Assembly (NCBI GenBank): GCA_032718475.1
Contig: JAUCBJ010008438.1
Location: 1 to 64,000 of the forward strand
From: Nemertoderma westbladi
Taxonomy: Eukaryota; Xenacoelomorpha; Nemertodermatida; Nemertodermatidae
Direction: 5' to 3'
Length of the DNA stretch: 64,000 nucleotides
Of this stretch, positions 22,180 through 34,600 are shown piece after piece. The translations under genes were made by a program, and so were the position numbers. A model generated the notes under the pieces. That model was not told the DNA's origin. It did no database searches and saw only the letters and a program-made list of their open reading frames with translations. How positions within the stretch are numbered: the stretch's first letter is position 1; every line of letters starts with the position of its first letter.

Positions 22180-25100
22180 GCTTGTATTTATACATATTAG
22201 GGTACATGTTGTTGTTTTTACTGAAGATCGTTAACTAATTTGTTTTTTAGTTTCTTACCTAGTGTTTTTTTTAGATTTGCTTTGTTTTTAAGTCGGTGTC
22301 TAGTGCGTTCCAGACAATGGCACCGTGATATTTTAGTGAATTTTGTGTTAGAGATAGTCGGGTCCGTGGTATGCAGAAGTTTTGGCGTGCCGTGTATTAT
22401 AGGTATGTAAAGCGGATGTTTGCAGGAACAATGAAGTGATAAAAGATCGTTTTTTGTTATTTGTATTTCCCACATTAATTTGGATGTTTCAAGTATTGTG
22501 TAGTTTGTCTATAGGTAGTATATTTAATTGTTTGTATAGTGGTGCCGCATGTTTCCGGTAGTGACTGAAGGTAATTGCTCTAATTAATTTGTTTATTTTA
22601 ATTTTAATCGGGTTAATGTGAACATGTTTAGCAGTTCCCCAGATCACTATTCCGTACGTAATATATGGTTGGATCAGTGCATAGTAAAGTAATTTTAGAA
22701 TATTTAACGGTAGGGTGTGTCGTAATTTAAAGAAAATACCTATAGATTTTGAAATTTTTTTTAGTACATTTAGATTTAGAGAGAGTTGGTTGTCAGTAAG
22801 CCAATGTTCAATATTTTGCAGTTCAGTGTTAACAGTGTCAGTCAGTATCGTCGGGTCTTGATGGCTGTGAAGTAGGTTAGTGTCGTCTGCGAATAGGGTT
22901 GCTAGTAGTGTTGTACAGTTGGGTAAGTCGTTAATGTAAAGTAGGAATAAGGTGGCACTTAGTATTGCTCCCTGTGGGGTTCCACAGGGAGCCTGTATTG
23001 GTTCTGATTGGGTGTTGCCTATAGTAACGGAGTGTGTGCGGTTGTTTAAGAAGCTGGTTATTAATTTGTGGGGGGTACCCCGTATACCGTAGCATTCTAG
23101 CTTATTGAGAAGTATTTTATGTTGTAGAGTGTCGAAGGCCTTTTTAAGATCTAATGAAATTAGGCATGCTGATTCTTTGGAGTCTAATATTTGTTGTAAT
23201 CTTTCAGTAACTGTGAGTATGGCGTCTGTGGTTGTAGAGTGCGTTCGGAATCCGTATTGGCAGTCAGATAATATGGAGTATTTGTTCAAATAAGATAGTA
23301 ATTGTGAATTTATGACGCGTTCAAATAGTTTACTAAATAGCGGTAGTATTGAGATTGGCCTGTAGTTATTTTTATCAGTAGGGTCGCCAGACTTAAAGAT
23401 AGGGGTAATTTTTGCTTGCTTAAGATTAGAAGGGAAAAAACCGTTTTTGATGGAAAGATTAATTAAGTAAGTGAGGTGAGGGGCGATGTCATATGCAGCT
23501 AACTTTACTATTTTTATAGGGAAACTGTCGTTTGTAGAGCAGGAGTTGTTGAGATCCAGAATGTTATAAATAGTTTCTGTGTTAGAAGTTTCAATGAGAC
23601 TGAAGGAGTTCGGTTTACGGTGATTAATAAAGCGTGTGGGGTTTCTGTTTGAAGTTGGTATGCTTTGAGCTAGTCGCGGACCAATATCGCAAAATGGTTG
23701 TTAAAAACACTGCAAATCTCCTCTGGGTCCGTAATTTCAATCTCGTTTCCATTTTTAGATACAGTAATTTTTTTTGGTGATGATTTTATTTTTGTTTTTT
23801 TTTAAGCCGTATTTATCGTTTGCCATGTTTTCCGTGTATTATTTTTATTTTTTTCGAATTGTTTTTTAAAGTATAAATTTTCAGCTACTCTTAAGAGTTT
23901 AGTAAGTTTATTACGATATTTTTTGTATTCATCTAGTTTATCATCCGTCATACTTTTTGATATCGCCGCAAACATTTTGTTTTTAATTAATGTTGATTTT
24001 ATTAGGCCATTAGTCATCCATGGTTTTTTGGGTATTTCTTTATTTTTAATTCTTTTTTTGGAAGGTGGGTGTTTGCAATTTTCTCAAAATTTTTATAGAA
24101 TTCATTAAATTTATTTTCAGCGGTAATACTCTTATTTTTGTACGTCCAGGCATTTGGATTTTGTAAATCTTTTAAGAAATTTTCTTTGTTAAATTTGGAG
24201 TAGTCAAAGACGTAGAGTCTGTCTGGTTGGTTGAAAAAACATGTATAATTTTGGATTCCTACTTCCGTTAAAAATACTCCCGGTGTTAACATTCGATCAT
24301 GTATATTAGTTGCTATATGGTCAATAAGAGTTTTGGAATGTGGGGTGATTCTAGTTGGTACCTTAATGAGTTGTTCAAAAGAGTTTGATTCTAGTGTTTG
24401 CAAATAATGAGAAGAGTTATTCGTATTTTTTAGTAGGTCTATATTAAAATCTCCTGTTAAAATGATGTCGACATTTTGATTAGATAAGTTGAAGAGAGTA
24501 TTACAGTATTAAGATTTTCAAGGAAACTGCTGAAGTCACAGGAATCAGGGCGGTATATAGTGCCTATTATTAAAGGTTTTTTATTTTTTTTATTTTTTGA
24601 TCGAGAAATTCTAACCCAGGAAGATTCACAGTGTTCGATTTTAATGTTATGAAGTTGGGTGAAGTCTAGTCCGTGTTTGATGTAAATAGCCGTCCCACCC
24701 CGGTCCCGCTTCCCGTATTGTCGGTTAGTTACTGTCGGCTGTGAGTATCCTGTTATGTTTACCGTGGTAAGGTCAGTATCATCAGTTAGAAAGGTTTCCG
24801 TAAAAGTAAGTACGTCAAACTGTTTGTTTAGTAAGTCAAGGTAGGCAGTCGTTGCATTAAGGTTTTTATTTAAGCTCCTACAGTTTAGGTGGAATACTGA
24901 GAGAGAATGATGAGTTATTGTTTGGAATGTTATTAAATTTTTGTTCAGAGAAATATTTACCATCCGTATTGTTTGAGTTTAGATTTTGGTCAGGGTCTAC
25001 GTGTTGAAAAGTGGCGTTTGTATCAGTATGATTATCTGGTAGAAGACAGTCGTCATTGCGATTGTAAAATATGTCAGTGTCATTGTCTGGAACTGAAGAA

Positions 25101-25308
25101 AAGGGAAACGTTTCAAGATTGCAAAGGGTACAGTAGAATCTAGATGGGTCCCGCATGTTAAGTGGTAGAGTTTCTTACAGATATTGCAGGTAAATCTTAG
25201 TTCTGAAATTGAAAATGCCGTAAAGCAGAAATCACATGTAGGATGGCTGGCTAAGTCCATGGAGAGGTGGGGTGAGGGGGGGGGGGGGGGGGGGGGGGTG
25301 TATAACAC
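22180..25308 (-). mobile_element. LINE-B, CR1/L2-like non-LTR retrotransposon, decayed
   Basis: Read on the minus strand in broken frames. 25308 to about 25080 holds a PHD-like zinc finger (CDFCFTAF, CNICKKLYHLTC). 24963-24457 and 24403-24014 hold an endonuclease (FHLNCRSLNKN, TETFLTDD, DRGGTAIYI, then HSKTLIDHIAT). 23289-22489 holds the RT (YGFRTHSTT, LDLKKAFDTLQH, GTPQGAILSATLFLLYINDL, LFADDTNLL). A deletion after the FADD box removes sequence around the usual N-x-KT motif (NLNVLKKISKSIGIFF). Frameshifts near 24457 and 24014, plus the deletion, make it non-autonomous. The 3' UTR runs from about 22410 to 22180 and then into 34-bp repeats. Confidence 0.88.
25276..25298. repeat. Poly(G) run, 23 bases
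   Basis: Lies at the 5' edge of LINE-B. On the LINE strand it would encode a proline run. Confidence 0.9.
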
Positions 25309-26339
25309 GGAAATAAAAATACGCGAATTTTACGAAACTTACTAAATAAAATGCTCACGTTGTGCTTAATTGCAACACAATAACACAACTATTTGCCGGC
25401 CCCTATACAAAAAAAAATAATATGACTTTCTTAAAGTCAAATTAAATCTTTGAATCAGCACGTAATTAATGTACATCCTTCTCGTCAGATGAATGGAATC
25501 AAATATTAAAAAAAATAATCAAGTTAAATTTACAAGGAAAAAGGGTAGAGACACCGTTTCGGCGGTCATCGGGATACCGACCGGGAACGCGGTTGGTAGT
25601 GTTTTTATTTCCCGACTTTGGTCGACTTTCCGAGTGGGCGGGATCTACGTGTGGTCCTCCAGTGTTTGGTGCCGGTAGCGGTACCTTAAGGAGGTCGTCA
25701 ATATCGTGTTCGTCACATATCTTCCGAGATTGGTCTGCACTAAAACGTTTAGCGTAAATACAGTATCGCCGTTGAAAACGCGCACGGAAAATACCAAAAG
25801 GTTCCGCTTTCGATCATTTAACTTGCGCAATAGTGCCGCTCGGTGAGCAGTAAGGTGCTATGTAACTTATTTATTATTATTATTCTGTATTATTGCTTTC
25901 CTAACGAGAGAAATTATATGGAAATTACAAAGTGAAAACTAATTGTCAATGAATAAGAATATAAATAAGTATTGCGTCATGTCATTGTCTCATTGATAAG
26001 AATTGCCAGGCAGTTGACAGCTGAACCCTGTTAGTGCTGGCAACTCGCCCTGAATGGCTATAAAATGTTTTTATACCTTATCCATTATCCAATCAAACCA
26101 CACAGTCAGGCCCAGGCCTACATAATCAACTTACTGGTGCGGTGCCTGTCATTCCATTTGATTTTGATTTTGAAATTGTTAATTATTTAATATTAACATA
26201 TTACCGGATAAAATAATTGCACATTTGTACTGAATTTGAACTTTAATATACCGGTAGTTTGTGTGGCACATGTGAAGTATTCAATAATTAGCAGTTTTCC
26301 TTTTTCCTGTTATTAAATCGTACACCAGTGCCGGATTAA
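25309..26339. other. Intergenic, nothing recognised
   Basis: No gene, no repeat array. Short overlapping ORFs near 25493-25830 show no recognisable motif. Confidence 0.5.
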
Positions 26340-27762
26340 CCTTAACCCTATTACCACTGGGGGGGCCGAATCGGCCCCTTCCTAGTTTTTAGTTGCTGTA
26401 ACTATGCAACCACATTACGTACCGGCCCAATTTTTATTGAGAATTAGCCAAATTTAATGCCGCATCTTTTGCAAAAAACCACGTTGCAATTGGATTTCTA
26501 CTTTTCGATGTGGGTGCCACCTCAAAATTTGGTCTCCAGCACCAAATTTTTTGAAATTTTCGACTTTTACAAAGTCATTCGTGATTTAGTAATTATTTAT
26601 GTTTGGGCTATTTTTATTTATTTTTATTGGTTTGGATCACTCTAATGCTCTATACAAGTATGTAAGTGTAGTGGTACGTCATTTTTGGAGCACCAAAATT
26701 AGGGCGTGGCACTTTAAAATTTCAAAATTACTTTATTCGGAAAATTTACTAAAGTTTTGATTTCGAAGCATTTTTATTGGTTTTCTGGAGCGCTGAATCG
26801 ATTGAAAGTAATATAGAAGCCTGAAGACTTAGTGGTTCGCCATTTTTGGTGCACCAAAATTAGGGCGTGGCACTTCAAATTTTGAAAAATACGAGATTCG
26901 GAAAATACACTAAAGTTTTGATTTCAAAGCATTTTTATAGGTTTTCTGGAGCGCTGAATCGATTGAAAGTAATATAGAAGCCTCAAATCCTTGGTGTACG
27001 TAATTTTCGGTGCACCAAAATTAGGGCGTGGCACTTCAAATTTTCAAAATTACTTTATTCGGAAAAAACACTAAAGTTTTGATTTCAAAAAATGGCTAAC
27101 CTCTAAGTCTTCAGGCTTCTATATTACTTTCAATCGATTCAGCGGTCTAGAAAACCTATATAAATGCGTTACAATTTCAATTTTGGTTTATTTTCCGAAT
27201 CTCGTATTTTTCAAAATTTGAAGTGCCACGCCCTAATTTTGGTGCACAAAAATGGCGAACCACTAAGTCTTCAGGCTTCTATATTACTTTCAATCGATTC
27301 AGCGGCCCAGAAAACCTATAAAGATGCGTTGAAATAATAAATTAGGGGCATTTTCTGAATATCTAATTTTTCAAAATTTGAAGTGCCACGCCCACTTCTT
27401 AGGTGCACGAAAAATAGCATCCACTTCAATTTTTGGAAATGGAATATAATCACATTCGATTCAGCGTCTTGAAAAACCTACTAAATCTAGCCAACACTGC
27501 CACACTATTAGTTTTTAGAAAACGAAAAATTTTGTAATTTTGTCCTGGGACTACTTTTATTTTTCATCAAAATTATGATTCTCTGCTTATGAAATTTTAA
27601 CTTTTTAAGGTTTGGTAGTGTTCATCTATAGTTGTTTCACCAACAGCCCAAATTTTGTAGGATTTCATTGGACGATTACAAAAATATAGTGGGTGGCCGA
27701 ATCCCCCCCCCCCCCCCCCGTGGTGCTAATGGTCAAAACACCCCAGTGGAATAGGGTTAAGG
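26340..27762. mobile_element. Foldback element with about 160-bp internal repeats
   Basis: Ends are inverted (CCTTAACCCTATT at left, AATAGGGTTAAGG at right), followed by CCACTGGGG-like words and C- or G-rich blocks. Inside, a unit of about 160 bp with CACCAAAATTAGGGCGTGGC occurs three times direct (about 26691, 26851, 27012) and twice inverted (about 27215 and 27385), centred near 27100. No target duplication seen and no ORF. It would fold into one long hairpin. Confidence 0.75.
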
Positions 27763-27766
27763 CATA

Positions 27767-27786
27767 TAAGGCACGTACGTGCCTTA
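27767..27786. repeat. 20-bp perfect palindrome
   Basis: TAAGGCACGTACGTGCCTTA is identical to its own reverse complement and sits just outside the foldback element. Confidence 0.9.
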
Positions 27787-29290
27787 GTGTCAGCCGAAAA
27801 TACGGGCCATTTTTTCTCAACGAGTCAATCCTGTGAAAAAAATATTTTCTAAAATTTGTAGAAAAAAAGCAAGAAAGTGCATCTTTCGACTACTTTGCAT
27901 CCCTAAATTTGTGATAGAAAGTGCAAAATTCTAGCTCAGTCGACCGACAGGTGTTGTGTTATTAGTTCGAGACCTGATGGCAGGGAAATAATATAACATG
28001 GGCAGTAAAACTTTAAAGTGCTAATTATGAACCATTGAGAATTTAATTGCATTTACTTTAATTGCAATTTAATTTTAATTACAGTATTTGTCGTTATGCT
28101 CTTAAACTATCAGAACAACCACATAAATTAGTTGTAGATAAAATAGTTGTTGATGGAAAAAAAACGTGTCAGAAGTAACTTCTTGTCACTACTGTACATT
28201 AATTTAACCGAAATTCAGATGTTCTGCCCTCGTGTATTGAATTTTGCATTCGATGGCATTTTAGGTGCAATTCCTGCAAAACCTAAAACTCTCGGACAGC
28301 ATAATTGAATTTTAGTAAATTTACAGGGGCCAATCAGCCTTAAGGGGGCCAACTATAACCCCCACAGAAATGAAATTTTCGAAATTTTACACAATTTTTT
28401 GTAGTTTGATAGAAGGGCTTTATAAGGTGATATCGGTTTTCAAGATTGAATTATTTTTTTACCTCAAAACTGCTCTTTTCAACAACATAATATATTGCTG
28501 ATATTTATGACTCTCTGTATAAAAAATCTTTTTATCAGTTTGTCAATTTTGACATTTTTCATCACTAAATTCCCTACTACTATTTTATTTTATACTCAAT
28601 TGCCATCAAACATATACCAAAATGTTCAGCAGCTTTAGGACTACTATCGTTGGTTTTGTAAAACATGACCATTTGGATATTCTAGAACCGATTGTGTAAC
28701 TGCTACACTTTGTCTATCACAAAATATTAGATTACCAAAATATAGCCCAGACATACTAAATCCCCCATAAATTTTTCAAAAACAATAATTTTGTGCTAAT
28801 AAAATTGTTTTAAAGTTTTCATAGAAGATAGCCTACATATCTACATAGGTCCCTTTTACCAAAGGTGCAGGTGGTACTACAGATCTTTAAACATGAGCTA
28901 ATTTACATATAAATGCCTCACAATTTATAGAATTTTTGAAAAAAACGACCAGTGCCATATTTTTCGAACAAAGAGTTTATGAAGCTCTATTACACTTTTT
29001 ATAGCAAAGGTTTTATAGGAATAGCATAATATCCCGTTCAGTAATGTTACAATTCTTGATGAAAACTATTCTTGCAAAGTACTTATTGGCACGCAGTCAT
29101 CCAACGAAAATACTTTATATATCATTCGCAATCATCTGCCGGTATGAATACAGTATTATTTAATACGAATTTAAGTACGGTATACTATAGGCCTACTGCT
29201 ATAACCCGGCTTTCTGCTTTCTATTTCGCTTTGTAGTTTATCCCATGTAAAGATAAAGAATACCTAAAGAATTCATAAGAATCTCAATTT
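27787..29290. other. Intergenic, nothing recognised
   Basis: AT-rich with no ORF over 60 codons and no repeat array. Confidence 0.5.
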
Positions 29291-29470
29291 AGGGAAAGGA
29301 GCAGGTTACAGGGGCACGTTATTTTTAACCAAAACAATAAATTAAACACAATAGAACAGGTTACAGTTTTATTTTTGAAAGTAATCAAATGTTATTTGCG
29401 ACCAATTTCCCCTGGTGAGGGATGAATTTTTATTGCGTCCAGTTCACCCCCCCCCCCCCCCCCCCCCCTT
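29291..29470. repeat. Dispersed repeat copy 1, ending in poly(C)
   Basis: Contains GGAAAGGAGCAGG...CCAAAACAATAAA...ACAGGTTACAG and ends in a 22-base C run (29447-29468). A similar order of words occurs at about 31071-31255, and CCAAAACAATAAACGAAAG recurs near 53712-53730. Confidence 0.55.
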
Positions 29471-29789
29471 CCTGTCTGCGCCGCTAGAGGGCAAAATATT
29501 TGAAAGTGAAAACATATCCCATTTCTTTGTTTGTAATCCGAAAGACTTGAAAGATATACAAGTAGACCACTAGCTTTGTCGTTGTGGGGACGCTGACCCG
29601 CGCAGTGGCGGTACGGCTACTGTCGCGCTACGGAAAGTCACGTTACGGCTAATCTATTGTCTTGGTATTTCATAGGGAACTTTTATATAGGGTTTACATA
29701 CTGCAAGGTGACACATTACACATTAGCATCATTACTATTTGTAATTGAACTGTATTACGCAATGAGGATGGCCACAAAGGGTGAAGATC

Positions 29790-30500
29790 TGTGATTCACT
29801 CTTCAAGAACGCAGAAGTAGTAGATATCCGGCAACTACAGTCACATACACCGACTTTGCGGATGGCATCGCCCTGCTCTCTAATACCCTAGCAGATACAC
29901 AGCTTCTACTAAATAAAGTGGAGAGGGCTGCTAAGGAGGTTGGATTGCATATAAATGCTACCAAGACCGAATTTATGACTTTTAATGTTGATAAAAACTT
30001 GACAACCATTGATAATAATCAACTAAGGAAGGTCGATGACTTCCAGTACCTTGGATCATGGATAGAGAGTAGCAAAAAGGACATACAGTAGAAGTTAGGA
30101 AAGCAAAGGCTTGGGTAGTTCTATAAAAAATGGATGCCATCTGGAAATCAGACCTATCCACTATCCAGGCACTAAGACTAAGTTCTTCCGAGCCACAGTG
30201 GAAAGTTTATTTTTATACGGGGGTGAGACCTGGACACTGACTAAATCACTTGAACAACGAATTGATGGTTGCTACACAAGACTACTAAGGGCAGCCCTAA
30301 ACATCAGCTGGAGACAACACATGACAAACGCCGAGCTTTATGGTACAATACCACCTGTATCAACCACCCTCCGTAAACAGATTAAGACTGGCGAAGTAAA
30401 GACGAGGTCATACCGGATCTACTTTTCTGGCAACCAACTCTTACTTAAACATGTAAACCCGTCATTTCGACCGTTTGTACGTGTTTTTACAAATAACATC
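29790..30500 (+). pseudogene. Degraded LINE RT C-terminal remnant (LINE-A-like clade)
   Basis: In broken frames it reads YTDFADGIALLSNTL, KEVGLHINATKTEFMTFN and DDFQYLGSWIESS. After a frameshift near 30090 it reads FFRATVESLFLYGGETWTLT and GCYTRLLRAALNISW (ORF 30111-30530). The order matches the C-terminal half of LINE-A, but sequence identity is low, so it is an old relative. The catalytic FADD is FADG here. Confidence 0.85.
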
Positions 30501-30668
30501 CCCGTCACTCGATTCAGGGAGCCTTGTTAACCCTTGCCCTTATTCAATTTATTGTTTCTACAGCCACATATATACTATACCAACAATTTTTTCGTGCACC
30601 TACCCTATTTACAGGATGGTTTTGCTGTAATTTCTTTTGGCGACAATTTTTTTAAACAGAGATATTTT

Positions 30669-31016
30669 CACCTCCCTCGTCCTCCGTGGGTGAGCCAGAA
30701 TTTTTGTTTTCGCTTTCATTCTTTAGATACAAGCGTTTAAAAAAGGTGTCTCCGTCAAAATTGCACCAGTTACACTGCAGTTATTCTTCAACCTTATAGT
30801 GATTTGTTGGTACTTATGCAGTCACGGAAAGCTGGCCATGCAAGGATTTCAAATATTAACACGATCTAAATTTCCTTGAAAAATAGATGAGGTTGAAGAA
30901 TAACTGCAGTGTAACTGGTGCAATTTTGACGGAGACACCTTTTTTAAACGCTTGTAGCTAAAGATTGAAAGCAAAAATAAAAATTGTGGCTCACCCACGA
31001 GGAGGAGGGAGGTGAA
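30669..31016. mobile_element. Foldback/MITE with about 126-bp arms
   Basis: Left arm 30669-30794 (CACCTCCCTCGTCCTCCGTG...TTCTTCAACCT) and right arm 30890-31016 are inverted copies with few differences, separated by a loop of about 95 bp. Loop words GCAAGGATTTCAAATATT and arm words CGTTTAAAAAAGGTGTCT resemble those of the larger hairpin at 46497-47417. Confidence 0.8.
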
Positions 31017-31070
31017 ACCCATCTTGGAGAATTATTATACCGTCGTTATGATAAAGTATTAATATTAAGA

Positions 31071-31255
31071 GAAAGGGGCAGTCAACAGTAGCACATTATT
31101 CTATCCAAAACAATAAGCGAAAGTTAATACTGTAGAACTGGCTACAGTTTAATTTTTGGTATTTTATTTTTTATTTTTAATCAGCTGTGTATTTGCTTCG
31201 ATTTCACAATGGGAGAGTGTTGAATTTTGATTGTGTTGAAAAGCCCACCGTCATC
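31071..31255. repeat. Dispersed repeat copy 2
   Basis: Same word order as 29291-29470: AAAGGGGCAG, CCAAAACAATAAGCG, a CTGGCTACAG-like word, then a T-rich part. It ends before an AT microsatellite near 31260. Confidence 0.5.
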
Positions 31256-31650
31256 TGGCAATATATATATATGTGGTATGTGGGGGTGGGGGCCTTTATG
31301 CATGTACAGTATGTATGTGTATGTAGGCTATTGTAGTCATTAAAACATGTTCAGGCCATGGGTCGTTTACCAAATAAAATTATAAAAAACGCCTGTCACG
31401 GGCGTATTTAACAGTGTACAGTAGTTGGTAAACTTGTTTTGACTAAAGTACATAATATCATATTTTAGTATATTTAATTTGTTAGCATATACAAATAATA
31501 CATGTACACTGTCAGTCTGTAATGGATTTAAAGTAAGTGCTGTTTCTTATTCACATAGACAGTTTGAAACACACAATAAACTTTTAAATTATATTATATT
31601 ATATTATTTTATATTCAGATATTATATATTATATTAGTATAACCTTTAAA
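31256..31650. other. 5' flank of the ZNFX1-like gene
   Basis: Short (AT)n at about 31260-31272, then AT-rich sequence with ATATT repeats just before the ATG at 31651. It presumably contains the promoter. No specific site can be supported. Confidence 0.35.
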
Positions 31651-34600
31651 ATGGACAAACGAAAAAATATTTTTCTTCGACCACCACCCAACAATGCGAA
31701 ACAAAATGTATCAGATGATTCCTCGACGGAACCCCTCACTAAACCTCCACCAGGTCTCCGGGGTATAGCATTGGATATAATGCCTACACCATTGGGAGAT
31801 GTCAATCATACTGACTATGATACTGTTACTGGGGCTGTAGGTGGAAGTGAATCCCTACAGAATGATGCTGGTTTGGATGAGGATGCGACAGCAATTGGAG
31901 AATGGGACGCGAGTTCATTATTGGAAGAACATAAACCACAAAGAAATTCATCGTTTTCCAGTGAATTTCTGCATGACATAAATAACGATATCAGCCTTGA
32001 TGAATTTCCACCGCTCGGACTTACTTGCTCTGGAAAAAGCAAAAACAAGTTGCCAATGTCACATGTTGTAAGGAAACAACCGAAGCCAAAATTTGATAAA
32101 AAACTAAATGAATCTCCTAATATTCTCAACACAACCAATTCCACACAATGGCCTCCAAAAACCTTCTTCGGCGAATATCTTTCCTTGGATTTACATCCCG
32201 AAAACACAGCCACTGAAATGTTTTCAGATCTAGAAATTATATCAGGCACGGTTGTGGACATGGGTTATCGCAAATGTATATTGAGATCATTACAATCTGA
32301 TGCAAGATCTGTCTCGGTTTTGAAATCAACAATATCATCTGGTGGGATCCCGGTACAATGTGGTGATACTATAGAAACACAAGTTATCGGTGATAAAGCT
32401 TTGAGTGCGAAGGTTATAGAATTCCAAAATAGAGATCATGCGTTTTGGGAAAAATATTTACATAATACCAAACATAAAGTACTTGATGAAAGCAATGTAA
32501 GGTCAAGTACCGTGGATTTTGTGGAATTGATAAAGTGCCCTGGTGTTTGGAAATCACTTATAAAAATCCAAGATATGACTACAGATTATGTTAAGGATAT
32601 AATCACTGTATTTTTAGCACTCAACAACAATAGCTCATGGAAAAATGTGAAGTACATGGAGAATGTGTCTACTATTCTTGCAAATGATAAGTTTTTGAAA
32701 TATAATTTATCATTTCAAGAATACTTGTTATGGGATACAAATAATGGTGATGCTAATTGCAATACATTAGTGTTTCTGCTGTTAATAGTTCAATATTGTC
32801 CTACAAAGTCTAGTCTTATAGTTGACTGCATTAACAAAGCAAGGAAGAACTCTCAAGATCCTAATTTTTGGTATAACTTTATGGTAAAAGTTATCGATGT
32901 AATTTCTCAATGCCATGGTCCAAAAGATATAAGTGAGATGTTATGGAACGAATTGCCAATATTGCCTCATACCAGTGAATTAGAACATGGGTATGTAAAA
33001 GGCTTGAAAAGGGTTCAACAGAAAAAACCATACAGAGCTGCATCTGAGTACATTGATTTATATTTTCGACTGCAAAGGGCTGAAACATTTGGCTCTTTTC
33101 AATCATGTATTGTTGCCTATAAAAGTGGTAATACAAATAATAATGCTGAATATTATAATAATATCAAATTTATGTTCAATTGTTATGTATATGGGTTTTA
33201 CTTTGACAAAAAACGCTGTAATGTATCTGTAGCCTTGAAACTTGCTCCACATCCAGTAATTCAAGACTGGAAAAATCATTCTAGTCTTATGTTTGGTAAC
33301 CTTGTGGCTCTTTCTCCATCATTGGATTTTAAGAAAACATTGTGGGCCACAGTCTCGCATAGAAGTTTGAAACTTTTACAGAAGTACAATATTATACTTG
33401 TGGAAATGTTTTCTGGAAACAACAACTATCAACTGGAGTTTGAATCAATTATGGAAATGGTCAATTGTAAAAATCCAATCGCAATGATAGAGTCACCAGC
33501 ATTCTTTCTTGCATGTGAGCCAATTCTGGAGACGTTAAGAACATATGGCTTACAATGCATTCCATTTAATGAGGAGTTTATCCATTGTAAATCTTCAAAC
33601 ACAATTAGTCTGGACTATATTAAATCGAACGAATATTCAACCTTTGAAAGCCAGAGTAATGTTTTGGAATTAGAAGACCCTGTGGAAGAACTACCAGATA
33701 ATTACACTTGTGAGTTTTTGAATAGGGATGTCACTAATATTACTGACAATATCTATAAAGTAGAAGAAACCAAGTTATCAGAAATACTGTATCGCAATGA
33801 AGTATGTAAGGCTATCTATGAGGGTTTAGATGACAGTCAAAAAGAAGCTATTCGTCACTGTTTCTCAAATAGAGTTTCAATTATCCAAGGTCCCCCAGGA
33901 ACGGGGAAATCGTTTGTTGGCGTGGCTATAATACAATTACTCTACCATTCGGACATATTAATGAATAACAAAATACTGTTATTGTCATATAAAAATCGAG
34001 TTTTGGATGACTTCCTGCAAGATATAATTGAGAATGTAACAGATTCTGTTTCCCGAATAGGGGGTGGATTTCTAGACACATTTCCTGTGGAACATTTGCT
34101 CTTTGAACAAATGAAAGGGAAGCATAATAATATTAACACTAAAGAGATAATCGAAGAAATTGAAATTGCCTTTGTTGAATTAGAACGCGCCAAAGTTTTA
34201 ACATGCAATGATATGTGGCAAGAACTTACTACAGACCAAAAGCTTAGTCTGCGGGTGAAGCCGAAACTTGTTGATCCCACAATAAATGACTTAATTAATT
34301 GGTGCCCAAGTAAAGAACTTATTTTGCTCTTTGTTAAACAACTTACATATTTCGATATGAGATCCACAGGTAAATTTCAAGTGGCTGATTTTATTGAAGA
34401 GGATGAAGGAGATATTCACCAAATGGAAAAAGATAGATCACAATATCTTGGTAAGAAAAAGGATAACTTGTCTTTAAAACGCATTTTAAAGATTGAGAAC
34501 ACCGATGATATATTACGGATGGATGATGTAGCTATGGTTTATATTCAAGAATGCGGAAATCGTCTTAAAACTTGTCCTGAGAATATGTGGACTGCAGTTC

